Shown in pieces: positions 35,817 to 47,781 of a DNA stretch of 64,000 nt. Position numbers and translations under genes: made by a program. The stretch's first letter is position 1; every line of letters starts with the position of its first letter. The DNA lies in NCBI GenBank assembly GCA_026982705.1, contig JALSGP010000046.1, positions 1 to 64,000 on the forward strand, read 5' to 3'. The notes beneath the pieces were generated by a model. It made no database searches. It was given only the letters and a program-made list of their open reading frames with translations, and had not been told where the DNA came from. The stretch is from Alphaproteobacteria bacterium (lineage in GTDB: Bacteria > Pseudomonadota > Alphaproteobacteria > Geminicoccales > Geminicoccaceae).

Positions 35817-36713
35817 ATGACGCGGATCGCCTTCTTCGGCCTCGGCAACATGGGCCTGCCCATGGCCCGCAATCTGGCCGCCGCCGGCTTCGCGGTGGTG
35901 GGCTACGACCTGGCGGAGAGGGCCCGCCGGCGGGCGGCGGAGGCGGGTCTCGCGGTGGCCGACGAGCCGACGAGGGCGCTGGAAGGCGCCGAGGTGGCCA
36001 TCACCATGCTGCCGGCCGGCCCCCAGGTGCGGGAGGCCTATCTCGGCGACGGCGGCATCCTCGACAATGCCCGCGAGGGCGCCCTTCTCGCCGACTGCTC
36101 CACCATCGACGTGGACACCGCCCGGGAGGTGCACCGGGCGGCGGCGGCGGCGGGTTTCACCATGGTGGACGCACCGGTCTCCGGCGGCGTCGCCGGCGCC
36201 GAGGCCGCCACCCTCACCTTCATGGTGGGCGGCCACGACGAGGCCTTCGCCCGCGCGAAGCCGATCCTGGAGAGGATGGGACGGGCGGTGATCCACGCCG
36301 GCGGCCCCGGCACCGGTCAGGCGGCCAAGATCTGCAACAACATGATGCTCGGCATCCAGATGATCTCGGTGTGCGAGGCCTTCGCCCTCGCCGAGCGCCT
36401 CGGTCTCGCCCACGAGAAGCTCTTCGAGATCGCCTCGCGCGCCTCCGGCCAGTGCTGGTCCCTCACCAGCTACTGTCCGGTACCGGGTCCGGTGCCGCAG
36501 GCCCCCTCCAACCGCGACTACCGGCCGGGCTTCACCGCCGCCATGATGCTCAAGGACCTGCGCCTCGCCCAGGAGACGGCGGCACGGGTGCAGGCCGCCA
36601 CCCCCCTCGGCGCCGAGGCCGCCCAGCTCTACCAGCTCTTCGTCGCCGCCGGCAACGAGGGACTGGATTTTTCGGCCATAATCAAGATGATCAGGGGCGA
36701 CCGGGACCGGTAG
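35817..36713 (+). CDS. mmsB: 3-hydroxyisobutyrate dehydrogenase
   Basis: NAD-dependent oxidation of 3-hydroxyisobutyrate to methylmalonate semialdehyde. The 298 residues open with the nucleotide motif IAFFGLGNMGLPMARNL; TMVDAPVSGGVAGAEAATLTFMVGG carries the substrate-binding glycines, and GTGQAAKICNNMM holds the catalytic lysine. SNRDYRPGFTAAMMLKDLRLA is a common family end motif. It lies 22 bp after the hydrolase gene, with GGGGAGG before ATG 35817. A semialdehyde dehydrogenase (mmsA) is not in view. Confidence 0.95.
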   Translation: MTRIAFFGLGNMGLPMARNLAAAGFAVVGYDLAERARRRAAEAGLAVADEPTRALEGAEVAITMLPAGPQVREAYLGDGGILDNAREGALLADCSTIDVDTAREVHRAAAAAGFTMVDAPVSGGVAGAEAATLTFMVGGHDEAFARAKPILERMGRAVIHAGGPGTGQAAKICNNMMLGIQMISVCEAFALAERLGLAHEKLFEIASRASGQCWSLTSYCPVPGPVPQAPSNRDYRPGFTAAMMLKDLRLAQETAARVQAATPLGAEAAQLYQLFVAAGNEGLDFSAIIKMIRGDRDR

Positions 36714-36835
36714 TTGCGCGATTCGGTCGGGGCTCGTATCGCGGGTTGCGCGGGCACCGCCGGCGCGGGGCACCACCGGTCCGGCGGTGGCCGCGGGGCG
36801 GCCGGCAACCGGGTCCCAGCTCGTCGAGGGATGTC

Positions 36836-37288
36836 GTGAAAGAGGAATACATCACCACCTCACGGCTGATCGAGCGCCTGCACCGCCGCTTCCTCGACGT
36901 CGTCAAGGCCGAACTCGACCGCCTCGGCATCGAGGACATCAACAACGTCCAGGCGCTGATCCTCTTCAACATCGGCGACGAGACGCTGACCGTGGGAGAG
37001 CTCACCCTGCGTGGCTATTATCTCGGCTCCAACGTCTCCTACAACGTCCGCAAACTGGTGGAGAACGGCTATCTCATCCAGGAGCGGTCCACCCACGACC
37101 GCCGCATGATGCGGGTGCGCCTGTCCGACAAGGGCTTCGGCCTCGTGGAGAAGATCGACGCCCTCTACCGGCGGAGCGCCGACGAGCTCGCCGAGGTGGG
37201 TCTCACCGCCGAGGACCTCGCCCGCACCAACCAGGTGCTCAAGCGCCTCGAGCGCTTCTGGAGCGTCCAGCTCTCCTTCGTGCGCTGA
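36836..37288 (+). CDS. ldtR: LdtR-type MarR-family regulator
   Basis: A 150-residue winged-helix protein of the MarR superfamily. The sequence KEEYITTSRLIERLHRRF then LDVVKAELDRLGIEDINNVQAL, GELTLRGYYLGSNVSYNVRKL, VENGYLIQERSTHDRRMMRVRLSDKG is nearly identical in alphaproteobacteria to LdtR, which controls an L,D-transpeptidase and envelope stress in Liberibacter and Sinorhizobium. No ldtP gene is seen nearby. GTG 36836 follows GAGGG at 6 bp. The 120-bp gap before it may hold its own promoter. Confidence 0.88.
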   Translation: MKEEYITTSRLIERLHRRFLDVVKAELDRLGIEDINNVQALILFNIGDETLTVGELTLRGYYLGSNVSYNVRKLVENGYLIQERSTHDRRMMRVRLSDKGFGLVEKIDALYRRSADELAEVGLTAEDLARTNQVLKRLERFWSVQLSFVR

Positions 37289-37352
37289 AGCGCCCCTTGC
37301 CTCCCCCGTCACCGCCGCCACATGCCCCGGACGGGACGGAGGAGGGCGGCCC

Positions 37353-38444
37353 ATGAACGAGGTGGTGGCGATCGCGCGGGGGACGCCGGACGGTGCGGCG
37401 GTGCCGGGGCGCGAGCGGCTGGGCGTGTTGCTGGCCAATCTCGGCACGCCCGCGGGCACCGACTACCGGTCCATGCGCCGCTACCTCTCGGAGTTCCTCT
37501 CCGACCCGCGGGTGATCGACTACTCGCCGCTGTGGTGGCAACCGCTGCTCCAGCTGGTGATCCTGAGCCGGCGCCCCTTCACCTCCGGTGCCGCCTACCG
37601 GCGCATCTGGAATCGCGAGCGGGACGAGAGCCCGCTCATGACCGTGACCCGCGACCAGACGGAGAAGCTGCGCGCCCGCCTGCGCCGCCACGATCCCGAC
37701 ATCCTCGTGGACTTCGCCATGCGCTACGGCGAGCCGTCCATCCCGCGGGTGGCCCGGCGCATGGTGGCGGAGGGCTGCACCCGCCTGCTGTTCGTCCCCC
37801 TCTATCCCCAGTACGCCTCGCCCACCACCGCCACCGCCTGCGACGCCCTCTTCCGTGCCCTCGCCGACGTGCGCATGCGCCGCCAGCCGGCGCTGCGCAC
37901 GGTGCCGGCCTGGTACGACGATCCGGACTATGTGGCGGTCCTCGCCCGCAGCGTCCGCGAGGGGCTGGATGCCCTCGACTTCACGCCGGATCTCCTGATC
38001 TTCTCCTACCACGGCATGCCCACACGCTTCGTCGCCGAGGGCGATCCCTACGAACACCAGTGCCGCACCACCACACGGCTGGTGCGCCAGCGGCTGGGAC
38101 TCGCCGAGGACCGGGTGGCGGTGGCCTACCAGAGCCGCTTCGGCAGCGAGGAATGGCTCCAGCCCTATCTCGACGAGCTGCTGGCGGATCTGCCCCGCCG
38201 CGGCGTGCGGCGGGTGGCGGTGGTCTCGCCCGCCTTCGTCGCCGACTGTCTGGAGACGCTGGAGGAACTGGCCATCGCCAACCGCGAGCTGTTCCTGGAG
38301 GCGGGCGGGACCCACTACGCCTATCTCCCCTGCCTCAACGACCGCGAGGACCACATGGACTTTCTCGAGGGGCTGGTCCTGCGGGAGCTCGCCGGCTGGC
38401 TCCGACCGGCTCCGGCCGCCGCGGCGGCGGAGGCGTCGCGTTGA
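37353..38444 (+). CDS. hemH: Ferrochelatase
   Basis: Inserts Fe(II) into protoporphyrin IX, the last step of heme synthesis. The 363 residues show LGVLLANLGTPAG, YLSEFLSDPRVIDY, FAMRYGEPSIP, LLFVPLYPQYASPTTA, the catalytic histidine in IFSYHGMPTRF, YQSRFGSEEWLQPY and VVSPAFVADCLETLEEL. It feeds heme a biosynthesis used by the cox locus 33 kb away. ATG 37353 follows GGAGG. It is downstream of ldtR with 64 bp between, same strand. Confidence 0.97.
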   Translation: MNEVVAIARGTPDGAAVPGRERLGVLLANLGTPAGTDYRSMRRYLSEFLSDPRVIDYSPLWWQPLLQLVILSRRPFTSGAAYRRIWNRERDESPLMTVTRDQTEKLRARLRRHDPDILVDFAMRYGEPSIPRVARRMVAEGCTRLLFVPLYPQYASPTTATACDALFRALADVRMRRQPALRTVPAWYDDPDYVAVLARSVREGLDALDFTPDLLIFSYHGMPTRFVAEGDPYEHQCRTTTRLVRQRLGLAEDRVAVAYQSRFGSEEWLQPYLDELLADLPRRGVRRVAVVSPAFVADCLETLEELAIANRELFLEAGGTHYAYLPCLNDREDHMDFLEGLVLRELAGWLRPAPAAAAAEASR

Positions 38445-38542
38445 CGGCCCCGCCTCCCGCGCTACTCTCTTCGGAAGACCGGGCCTCTCCGGGTCCCGGC
38501 CTCGTACCGGGCGGCGGCCCGGCCCACCCGGAGGGCGTGATC

Positions 38543-39076
38543 GTGCGGATGCCCCACGAATTCTCCCGCCCCTTCGAGATCGCCGAGCTCACCTCGACGG
38601 AGCTGCCCTTCGCCATCGCCGCCAATGCCGCCGAATGCCGGGCCCTGGCGCGCCGGCTCGATCTCCTCGCCCTCGACCGGCTCGAGGCCGAGGGGCGGGT
38701 GTCGGCCGGCGCCGGCGGCGTGGTGCGGGTGCGCGGGGTGCTGAGGGCCCGTGCCACCCAGCGCTGCGTGGTGACGCTGGAGCCGGTGCCGGCGGAGCTG
38801 GAGGTCCCCTTCGAGCGCACCTTCGTGCGGGGCGGTGCGACCCAGCGCTTGCTCCATCTCGACGTGGAGCAGCTCGACCTGGAGCCGCTGGTGGGCGACC
38901 TGCTCGACCTCGGCGAGCTGGTGACGGAGGAGCTGGCCCTCGCCCTCGATCCCTATCCGCGCGCCGACGGTGCCGAGGCGGTGCTGGACGCGTTCGGCGT
39001 GCGCGGCGACGACGAGCCCCCGCCCGCCGACGGCCCCTTCGCCGTGCTGCGCGAGCGCTTCGGCCGCGAGGGTTGA
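38543..39076 (+). CDS. YceD/DUF177 family protein
   Basis: A 177-residue protein of the YceD (DUF177) family: FSRPFEIAELTSTELPFAI, RVRGVLRARATQRCVVTLEPVPAELEVPFERTFV with one central cysteine, and an acidic DLGELVTEELALALDPYPR. In many bacteria yceD precedes rpmF and plsX; here plsX follows at 67 bp and no rpmF is present. It is thought to act with 23S rRNA. I chose GTG 38543 for its spacing to GGAGG; ATG 38549 is also possible. Confidence 0.85.
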   Translation: MRMPHEFSRPFEIAELTSTELPFAIAANAAECRALARRLDLLALDRLEAEGRVSAGAGGVVRVRGVLRARATQRCVVTLEPVPAELEVPFERTFVRGGATQRLLHLDVEQLDLEPLVGDLLDLGELVTEELALALDPYPRADGAEAVLDAFGVRGDDEPPPADGPFAVLRERFGREG

Positions 39077-39143
39077 CGGCGGCGGACACGGAGGGTTCTC
39101 CTCGCCCCGTGGAGACGACCCCGAAGAGGGAGATCCGAGCTCG

Positions 39144-40190
39144 ATGGCCATCGTCATCGCCCTCGACGCCATGGGCGGCGACCACGCGCCCGGCGTGGTG
39201 ATCGACGGGGCGGCCCGCGCGCTGTGCGAACGGTCCGACCTGCGCTTCCTGCTCTTCGGCGACGCCGGGCGGGTGCGCCCGCTCCTGGAGCGCCATCCCG
39301 TCCTGGCGGCGGCGAGCGAACTGCGCCACACCGACGCCTTCGTCGCCGCCGAGACCCGTCCCTCCCTCGCCCTCCGACAGGGGCGCCGCTCCAGCATGCG
39401 CCTCGCCATCGACGCGGTGAAGGCGGGCGAGGCCCGGGCCGCCGTCTCCGCCGGCAACACCGGGGCGCTCATGGCCATGGGCAAGGTGGTGCTGCGCACC
39501 CTCGAGGGCATCGACCGGCCGGCCATCGCCACCGCCCTGCCCAGCCGCCGCGAGCCGGTGGTGATGCTCGATCTCGGCGCCAACGTGGACTGCTCGCCCC
39601 AGCACCTCTTCCAGTTCGCCGTCATGGGCGAGGTGTACGCCCGCACGGTGCTGGGCGTGGCACGACCGCGGGTGGCGCTGTTGAACATCGGCACCGAGGA
39701 GATCAAGGGCGAGAGCGGCGTGCGGGAGGCGGCGCGACTGCTGCGGAACTCGCCCCTCGACATCGACTTCCGCGGCTTCGTCGAGGGCGACGACATCCCC
39801 ACCGGCAAGGTGGACGTGGTGGTGACCGACGGCTTCACCGGCAATGTCGCCCTCAAGGTCGCCGAGGGCGCATCCCGCTTCTACGCCGGCACGCTGCGTG
39901 ACGCCTTCCGCTCCGGACTGCGGGCGAAGCTGGGCTATCTGCTGGCCCGGCCCGCCCTGGAGCGGGTGCGCCGGCGGTTGGATCCGCGTCGCTACAACGG
40001 CGCCATGCTGCTCGGTCTCTCCGGGGTGGTGGTCAAGAGCCACGGCGGCACCGACGCCTTCGGCTTCGCCCACGCCGTGCTGTCGGCCGCCCGCATCGTC
40101 GAGCAGGGCACCAACGAACGCATCATCGAGGAAATGCGACGGGTCGCGGCCTCCATCGCCGCCCCCCGGCTCAGGGTGGCGGCGTCGTGA
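39144..40190 (+). CDS. plsX: Phosphate acyltransferase PlsX
   Basis: Converts acyl-ACP to acyl-phosphate for phospholipid synthesis. The 348 residues carry [69 protein letters not shown] and [23 protein letters not shown] 39144 follows AGGGAGA; its GTGA stop overlaps fabH by 4 bp, so translation of both is coupled. The acyl-phosphate is used by PlsY, which is not in this window. Confidence 0.97.
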   Translation: MAIVIALDAMGGDHAPGVVIDGAARALCERSDLRFLLFGDAGRVRPLLERHPVLAAASELRHTDAFVAAETRPSLALRQGRRSSMRLAIDAVKAGEARAAVSAGNTGALMAMGKVVLRTLEGIDRPAIATALPSRREPVVMLDLGANVDCSPQHLFQFAVMGEVYARTVLGVARPRVALLNIGTEEIKGESGVREAARLLRNSPLDIDFRGFVEGDDIPTGKVDVVVTDGFTGNVALKVAEGASRFYAGTLRDAFRSGLRAKLGYLLARPALERVRRRLDPRRYNGAMLLGLSGVVVKSHGGTDAFGFAHAVLSAARIVEQGTNERIIEEMRRVAASIAAPRLRVAAS

Positions 40191-41167
40191 CTCCGCGACT
40201 GCGGGCGCGGGTGGCCGGCGTGGGGGCCTGCCTGCCGGCGCGGGTGGTCACCAACGACGAGCTGGCCGAGCGCATCGACACCTCGGACGCCTGGATCCGC
40301 GAGCGCACCGGCATCCGCGAACGCCGCATCGCCGCGCCCGGCGAGACCACCTCGGCGCTGGCGGTGGCGGCGGCCCGCCGTGCCCTCGCGCGGGCGGCGC
40401 TCTCCCCCGCCGCCATCGATCTCCTCCTCGTCGCCACCTCCACGCCCGACCACACCTTTCCCGCCACCGCCACCGCCGTCCAGCGCGAGCTGGGGATCCC
40501 GCCGTCGCCGGCCTTCGACCTGCAGGCGGTCTGCGCCGGTTTCGTCTACGCGCTGACGGTGGCCGATTCCCTGATTCGCACCGGTCACGCCCGCCGGGCG
40601 CTGGTGATCGGCGCCGAGACCTTCTCCCGCCTCCTCGACTGGGAGGACCGCGGGACCTGCGTGCTCTTCGGCGACGGCGCCGGGGCGCTGGTGCTGGTGG
40701 CGGAGGAACAGACGGGGACGGTGCTGGACCGCGGCATCCTCGCCGCCCGCATCCTCGCCGACGGCCGCCACTATCACCAGCTCTACGTGGACGGCGGCCC
40801 CTCCTCCACCGGCACGGTGGGCCGTCTGCGCATGAACGGGCGCGAGGTGTTCCGCCACGCCGTCACCGCCATGACCGAGAGCGCCCGGGAGGTGTGCCGG
40901 CGCATCGGCCTGCCGCCCTCGGAGATGGACTGGTTCGTGCCGCACCAGGCCAATGTGCGCATCATCGACGCCGTCGCGAAGCGGCTCGAGATCCCGGCCG
41001 AGCGGGTCGCCGTCACCGTCGACCGTCATGCCAACACCTCCGCCGCCTCCATTCCCCTCGCCCTCGACCGGCTGGTGACGGAGGGGCGGCTGGAGCCGGG
41101 CCAGCTGGTGCTGGTCTCCGGCATCGGCGGCGGCTTCGCCTGGGGCTCGCTGGTGCTGCGCTGGTGA
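40187..41167 (+). CDS. fabH: 3-oxoacyl-ACP synthase III
   Basis: Condenses acetyl-CoA with malonyl-ACP to start fatty-acid synthesis. The 326 residues hold the catalytic cysteine in [13 protein letters not shown], histidine and asparagine in [14 protein letters not shown] and [15 protein letters not shown], and the closing [14 protein letters not shown] and [16 protein letters not shown] 40187 overlaps the plsX stop. The usual alphaproteobacterial ihfA after fabH is absent; pyrB follows instead. Confidence 0.97.
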   Translation: MTPRLRARVAGVGACLPARVVTNDELAERIDTSDAWIRERTGIRERRIAAPGETTSALAVAAARRALARAALSPAAIDLLLVATSTPDHTFPATATAVQRELGIPPSPAFDLQAVCAGFVYALTVADSLIRTGHARRALVIGAETFSRLLDWEDRGTCVLFGDGAGALVLVAEEQTGTVLDRGILAARILADGRHYHQLYVDGGPSSTGTVGRLRMNGREVFRHAVTAMTESAREVCRRIGLPPSEMDWFVPHQANVRIIDAVAKRLEIPAERVAVTVDRHANTSAASIPLALDRLVTEGRLEPGQLVLVSGIGGGFAWGSLVLRW

Positions 41168-41232
41168 GGGCGCATCCGGGCCGCCGCGGGCGCCTTGCCG
41201 CGGGCAATGGGCGCGGGTATCCGGAGGCCGTC

Positions 41233-42186
41233 ATGTCGGACGGAGCGGCGCGTCCCTTCCCCCACCGCCACCTCCTCGGGATCGAACCGCTGTCCCGGGA
41301 GGACATCCTCTTCCTGCTGGACCTCGCCGACGGCTACGTGGAGCTCAACCGCCGCCCCGAGAAGAAGCTCGGCCTGCTGCGCGGTCTCACCCAGATCAAC
41401 CTGTTCTTCGAGAGCTCCACCCGCACCCGCACCAGTTTCGAGCTGGCCGGCAAGCGTCTCGGCGCCGACGTGGTCAACATGTCGGTGTCCACCTCCGCCA
41501 TCAAGAAGGGCGAGACCCTGCTGGACACCGCCATGACCCTGAACGCCATGCACCCGGACGTACTGGTGGTGCGGCACGCCGATTCGGGCGCGGTGGCGCT
41601 GCTGGCCCGCCACGTGGCCTGTGCGGTGATCAACGGCGGCGACGGCCGCCACGAACATCCCACCCAGGCGCTGCTGGACGCCCTCACCATCCGTCGGCGC
41701 AAGGGCCGCATCGAGGGGCTCATCGTCGCCATCTGCGGCGACATCGTCCACTCCCGCGTGGCCCGCTCCAACATCCTGCTCCTTACCCGCCTGGGCGCGC
41801 GGGTGCGGCTGGTGGGCCCGCCGACGCTGGTACCGCCGGCGCTCGCGGCCTACGGCGTCGAGGTCCACCACGACATGCGCCGCGGGCTCCGCGACGCCGA
41901 CATCGTCATGATGCTGCGCCTGCAGACCGAGCGCATGCGGGGGAGCTTCGTGCCCTCCACCCGCGAGTACTTCCGCCGCTACGGCCTCACCTGGGAGAAG
42001 CTGGAGGTGGCCCGCCCCGACGTGCTGGTGATGCACCCGGGGCCCATGAACCGCGGGGTGGAGATCGACGGGGTGGTGGCCGACGACATCCACCGCAGCG
42101 CCATCCTCGACCAGGTGGAGATGGGAGTGGCGGTCCGCATGGCCTGTCTCGACGCCCTCACCCGGCGGCTGCGGGAAGCGGCATGA
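41233..42186 (+). CDS. pyrB: Aspartate carbamoyltransferase catalytic subunit
   Basis: Forms carbamoyl-aspartate, the second step of pyrimidine synthesis. The 317 residues show the carbamoyl-phosphate motif [57 protein letters not shown] and [14 protein letters not shown]. No regulatory pyrI follows; instead a dihydroorotase-like gene overlaps by 4 bp, the arrangement of bacterial PyrB-PyrC complexes. ATG 41233 has GGAGG upstream. Confidence 0.97.
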   Translation: MSDGAARPFPHRHLLGIEPLSREDILFLLDLADGYVELNRRPEKKLGLLRGLTQINLFFESSTRTRTSFELAGKRLGADVVNMSVSTSAIKKGETLLDTAMTLNAMHPDVLVVRHADSGAVALLARHVACAVINGGDGRHEHPTQALLDALTIRRRKGRIEGLIVAICGDIVHSRVARSNILLLTRLGARVRLVGPPTLVPPALAAYGVEVHHDMRRGLRDADIVMMLRLQTERMRGSFVPSTREYFRRYGLTWEKLEVARPDVLVMHPGPMNRGVEIDGVVADDIHRSAILDQVEMGVAVRMACLDALTRRLREAA

Positions 42187-43514
42187 GCGGACGTCCCCTC
42201 GCCATCCTCGGCGCCCGCCTGCTGGACCCGGCGAGCGGCCTCGACGTCCGCGGCGGGCTCCTGGTGGTGGACGGGCGCATCGCCGATCTCGGCCCGCATC
42301 TCGGCCGCGACGGGCTTCCCGAGGGGGCGGAGGTGCTGGAGGCGGCGGGTCTCTGTCTGGCGCCGGGGCTCGTGGACCTGCGGGTGATGGTGGGCGAACC
42401 CGGCGCCGAGCACAAGGAGCGCATGGACAGTGCGGTGGCGGCGGCGGCCGCCGGTGGGGTCACCGCCTTCGCCATGCGGCCGGACACCGATCCCGCCCTC
42501 GACGATCCCGCCATGCTGGAGTTCGTCGCCCGTCGCGCCCGCAAGCTGCGCTCCGTCAAGGTCCATCCCTGGGCGGCGCTGACCCGGGGCTGCCGCGGCG
42601 AGCGGCTGGCGGAGATGGGGCTGCTGCGGGAGGCGGGAGCGGTGGGCTTCACCGACGGCGCCCGGGCGGTGGCCGACGCCCGCCTCATGTACCGGGCCCT
42701 CGCCTACGCCACCGCCCTCGACGCCCCCGTCGTCCAGCATCCCGAGGAGCCGCGTCTCGCCGAGGGCGGGGTCATGAACGAGGGCTGGACGGCGCTGCGG
42801 CTGGGACTGCCGGGCATCCCCGCCTGCGCCGAGGTGGTGATGATCGAGCGCGACCTGCGCCTCGCCGAGGCCACCGGCGGCCGCATCCACTTCGCCGGCA
42901 TCTCCACCGCCGAATCGGTGGCGGTGATCCGTCGCGCCAAGGCGCGGGGCGTGCGCGTCACCTGCGACGTCACTCCCCACCATCTGCTGCTCACCGAACG
43001 CGAGGTGGAGGGCTACCGCACCTATGCCAAGGTGTCGCCGCCGCTCCGCGGCGAGGCGGACCGCGAGGCGCTGGTGGCGGGGCTCGCCGACGGTACCGTC
43101 GACGCGGTGACCAGCGACCACACCCCCCAGGACCAGGACAGCAAGCGCCTGCCCTTCGAGCAGGCCGCCTTCGGCGTGGTGGGGGTGGAGACGCTGCTGG
43201 CGGCCGGGCTCGAGCTGGTGCACGCGGGGCGCATCGGTCTGCTGCGGCTGCTGGAGGCGGTCAGCACCATGCCCGCGCGGCTGCTGGGCGTGGAGGGCGG
43301 CCGCCTCGCCCGCGGCGCCCCGGCCGATCTGGTCCTCTTCGATCCCGAGGTCCGCTGGACCGTCACCGAGGCCGGACTCCACTCCCTCGCCAAGAACACG
43401 CCCTTCGAGGGCCGCACCTTCCGCGGACGGGTGGTGCGTACGCTGGTGGACGGGCGCACCGTCTTCCGCCTCGCCACCACGGCGGAGGACGCGGCCACCG
43501 GGGCGGCGTTGTGA
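42183..43514 (+). CDS. Dihydroorotase-like protein with degenerate metal site
   Basis: A 443-residue protein aligned along its length with type-I dihydroorotases: [61 protein letters not shown] and [14 protein letters not shown]. The metal-binding HxH expected in family D-x-H-x-H-REPG reads [10 protein letters not shown], so both histidines are lost, as in PyrB-bound pseudo-dihydroorotases. TSDHTPQ retains its aspartate. The likely role is a PyrB scaffold; a working PyrC would have to lie elsewhere. Overlaps pyrB by 4 bp. Confidence 0.88.
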   Translation: MSGRPLAILGARLLDPASGLDVRGGLLVVDGRIADLGPHLGRDGLPEGAEVLEAAGLCLAPGLVDLRVMVGEPGAEHKERMDSAVAAAAAGGVTAFAMRPDTDPALDDPAMLEFVARRARKLRSVKVHPWAALTRGCRGERLAEMGLLREAGAVGFTDGARAVADARLMYRALAYATALDAPVVQHPEEPRLAEGGVMNEGWTALRLGLPGIPACAEVVMIERDLRLAEATGGRIHFAGISTAESVAVIRRAKARGVRVTCDVTPHHLLLTEREVEGYRTYAKVSPPLRGEADREALVAGLADGTVDAVTSDHTPQDQDSKRLPFEQAAFGVVGVETLLAAGLELVHAGRIGLLRLLEAVSTMPARLLGVEGGRLARGAPADLVLFDPEVRWTVTEAGLHSLAKNTPFEGRTFRGRVVRTLVDGRTVFRLATTAEDAATGAAL

Positions 43515-43537
43515 GGGCCGCGACGGCGCCCTATATT
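43509..43537 (+). promoter_or_regulatory. Candidate promoter of the purC operon
   Basis: TTGTGA (43509-43514), a 17-bp spacer and TATATT (43532-43537) span the pyrC-like stop codon. Hexamers match 4 of 6 and 5 of 6. It would give a leader of about 70 nt before purC, which contains the hairpin described next. Confidence 0.35.
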
Positions 43538-43561
43538 CGAGCGCGCGAAGACGTCCAGCCT

Positions 43562-43594
43562 GCGACGGCGGCCGCACGGCGCCGTCGCCCTTTT
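43562..43594 (+). terminator. Hairpin with T-tract before purC (terminator or attenuator)
   Basis: GCGACGGCG (43562-43570) pairs exactly with CGCCGTCGC (43580-43588) around a 9-nt loop; CC and TTTT follow (43591-43594). It is 19 bp before the purC ATG and after the candidate promoter, so it may end the pyrB-pyrC transcript or attenuate purC. Confidence 0.5.
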
Positions 43595-43613
43595 GCCGTG
43601 GAGCCGGAGGACC

Positions 43614-44381
43614 ATGGCCCGCCGCAGACGGGTTTACGAAGGCAAGGCGAAGATCCTCTACGAAGGCCCCGAACCCGGTACGCTGATCCAGTACTTCAAG
43701 GACGACGCCACGGCGTTCAACAACGCCAAGCACGCCATCGTCACCGGAAAGGGGGTGCTGAACAATCGGATTTCCGAGTTCCTCATGACCAGGCTCGGAG
43801 AGATCGGAATCCCGACGCATTTCATCAAGCGCCTCAACATGCGCGAGCAGCTGGTCCGCGAGGTGGAGATCATTCCCCTCGAGGTGGTGGTCCGCAACTA
43901 TGCCGCCGGCTCACTGGCCAAGCGTTTCGGTCTCGAGGAGGGCTCGCTGCTCCCGCGCTCCATCGTGGAGTATTACTACAAGTCCGACGAGCTGGGCGAT
44001 CCCCTCGTCACCGAGGAACACGTCACCGCCTTCGGCTGGGCGACCTATCAGGAACTGGACGAGATCCTCAATCTGGCGCTCAGGATCAACGACTTTCTCT
44101 CCGGCCTGTTCACCGGCGTCGGGCTCAAGCTGATCGACTTCAAGGTGGAGTTCGGCCGTCTGTGGGACGAGAACGACGAGATGCGCATCGTCCTGGCCGA
44201 CGAGCTGAGCCCCGACAACATGCGGCTGTGGGACATCGAGACCAACGAGCGCTACGACAAGGACCGCTTCCGCTTCGGTCTCGGCGATCTCAAGCAGGGC
44301 TACGCCGAGATCGCCCGCCGTCTCGGCATCCTGCCGGAAGCGGGGCCGGCCGACGTGCGCGGCACGGGGACGCTGCAGTGA
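43614..44381 (+). CDS. purC: SAICAR synthetase
   Basis: Joins aspartate to CAIR in purine synthesis. The 255 residues include [80 protein letters not shown] and [15 protein letters not shown]. The segment 43700-44250 is less GC-rich with more Lys, Asn and Tyr codons, normal for a conserved core. ATG 43614 sits behind GGAGG. purS overlaps its stop (GTGA). Confidence 0.97.
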   Translation: MARRRRVYEGKAKILYEGPEPGTLIQYFKDDATAFNNAKHAIVTGKGVLNNRISEFLMTRLGEIGIPTHFIKRLNMREQLVREVEIIPLEVVVRNYAAGSLAKRFGLEEGSLLPRSIVEYYYKSDELGDPLVTEEHVTAFGWATYQELDEILNLALRINDFLSGLFTGVGLKLIDFKVEFGRLWDENDEMRIVLADELSPDNMRLWDIETNERYDKDRFRFGLGDLKQGYAEIARRLGILPEAGPADVRGTGTLQ

Positions 44382-44626
44382 GGGCCCGGGTCGAGATCCG
44401 GTTCCGCCCCGGCGTCCTCGATCCGGAAGCGGCGGCCATCGCCCGGGCCCTCGGTCATCTGGGCTTCGCCGGTGTGCGCGGGGTGCGGCGGGCGAAGGTG
44501 CTGGAGATCGACCTCGCCACCGAGGACGCCGACGCCGCGCGGGCCGAGGTGGAACGCATGTGCGAGGTGCTGCTGGCCAATCCCGTCATCGAGACCTACC
44601 GCATCGAGCTGCTCGACCGAGGCTGA
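44378..44626 (+). CDS. purS: FGAM synthase subunit PurS
   Basis: An 82-residue subunit of the three-part FGAM synthase (PurS-PurQ-PurL). [37 protein letters not shown] and [17 protein letters not shown] are characteristic. GTG 44378 overlaps purC by 4 bp. Its presence fits the shorter, alphaproteobacterial type of PurL beside it. Confidence 0.94.
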   Translation: MRARVEIRFRPGVLDPEAAAIARALGHLGFAGVRGVRRAKVLEIDLATEDADAARAEVERMCEVLLANPVIETYRIELLDRG

Positions 44627-44630
44627 GCCC

Positions 44631-45304
44631 GTGCGCGCCGCCGTCGTCACCTTTCCCGGCTCCAATTGCGACCGGGATCTCGCCGTCGCCATGGAACGGG
44701 TGTTCGGACGGCCGGTCCGGCGTCTGTGGCACGGCGAGACGGAGCTGCCGGCGGATCTGGACCTGGTGGGCCTGCCCGGCGGCTTCACCTACGGCGACTA
44801 TCTGAGGCCCGGCGCCATCGCCGCCCGTTCCCCCATCGTGCGCGAGATCGTCCGCTTCGCCCGCCGCGGCGGGCTGGTGCTGGGCATCTGCAACGGCTTC
44901 CAGATCCTCACCGAGGCCGGGCTGCTGCCGGGGGCGCTGGTGCGCAACCGCCGGCTGCTCTTCGTCTGCCGGTCGGTACGGCTGCGGGTGGAGACCACGG
45001 ACAGCCCCTTCACCCGCGCCTTCCCGCAGGGTGCGGAGATCACGGTGCCGGTGGCCCATCACGACGGCAACTATCTGGCGGACGCCGGGACCCTCGCCCG
45101 CCTCGAGGACGAGGGCCGCATCGCCTTCCGCTATCTCGACAATCCCAACGGCTCCGCCCGCGACATCGCCGGCATCCTCGGCGAGGGCCGCAACGTCCTC
45201 GGGATGATGCCCCATCCCGAGCGGGTGTGCGATCCCCGCCTCGGCGGCACCGACGGCGTGCCGCTGTTCCGTTCCCTGCTGGAGGCGGTGGCCGGAGGAG
45301 GGTC

Positions 45305-45308
<4 letters not shown>
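44631..45308 (+). CDS. purQ: FGAM synthase glutaminase subunit PurQ
   Basis: Class I glutamine amidotransferase that gives ammonia to PurL. The 225 residues show [36 protein letters not shown], the nucleophile elbow [19 protein letters not shown], and MMPHPERV holding the catalytic His and Glu. GTG 44631 lies 4 bp after the purS stop; purL overlaps its own stop by 4 bp. Confidence 0.97.
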
Positions 45309-47500
<2,192 letters not shown>

Positions 47501-47520
47501 ACCGGGCCGGAGCCGAAGCC

Positions 47521-47781
47521 ATGCCCATGGCCGCCGCCGAACTGGAACGGCTGATCCGTGCGGCCTTTCCCGACGCGCGCATCGAGATCGAGGACCTCGC
47601 CGGCGACGGCGACCACTACCGGGTGGTGGTGGAGTCCGAGGCCTTCCGCGGCAGGAGCCGCATCCAGCAGCACCGCATGGTCTACGAGGCGCTGGGACCG
47701 CACATGGGCGACACCCTCCACGCCCTGGCGCTGGTCACCCGCGTGCCCGAGAACGCTCCAACCGACGAGGCCGGCCGATGA
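47521..47781 (+). CDS. BolA-family protein
   Basis: An 86-residue BolA domain: LERLIRAAFPDARIEIEDLAGDGDHYRVVVESEAF, RSRIQQHRMVYEALG and THALALVTRV. The conserved histidine in QQHRMVYEALG is the cluster ligand shared with monothiol glutaredoxins. It overlaps the grxD start (ATGA), the usual BolA-Grx pairing for 2Fe-2S trafficking and iron sensing. ATG 47521 is chosen; an in-frame GTG at 47497 is possible. Confidence 0.94.
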   Translation: MPMAAAELERLIRAAFPDARIEIEDLAGDGDHYRVVVESEAFRGRSRIQQHRMVYEALGPHMGDTLHALALVTRVPENAPTDEAGR

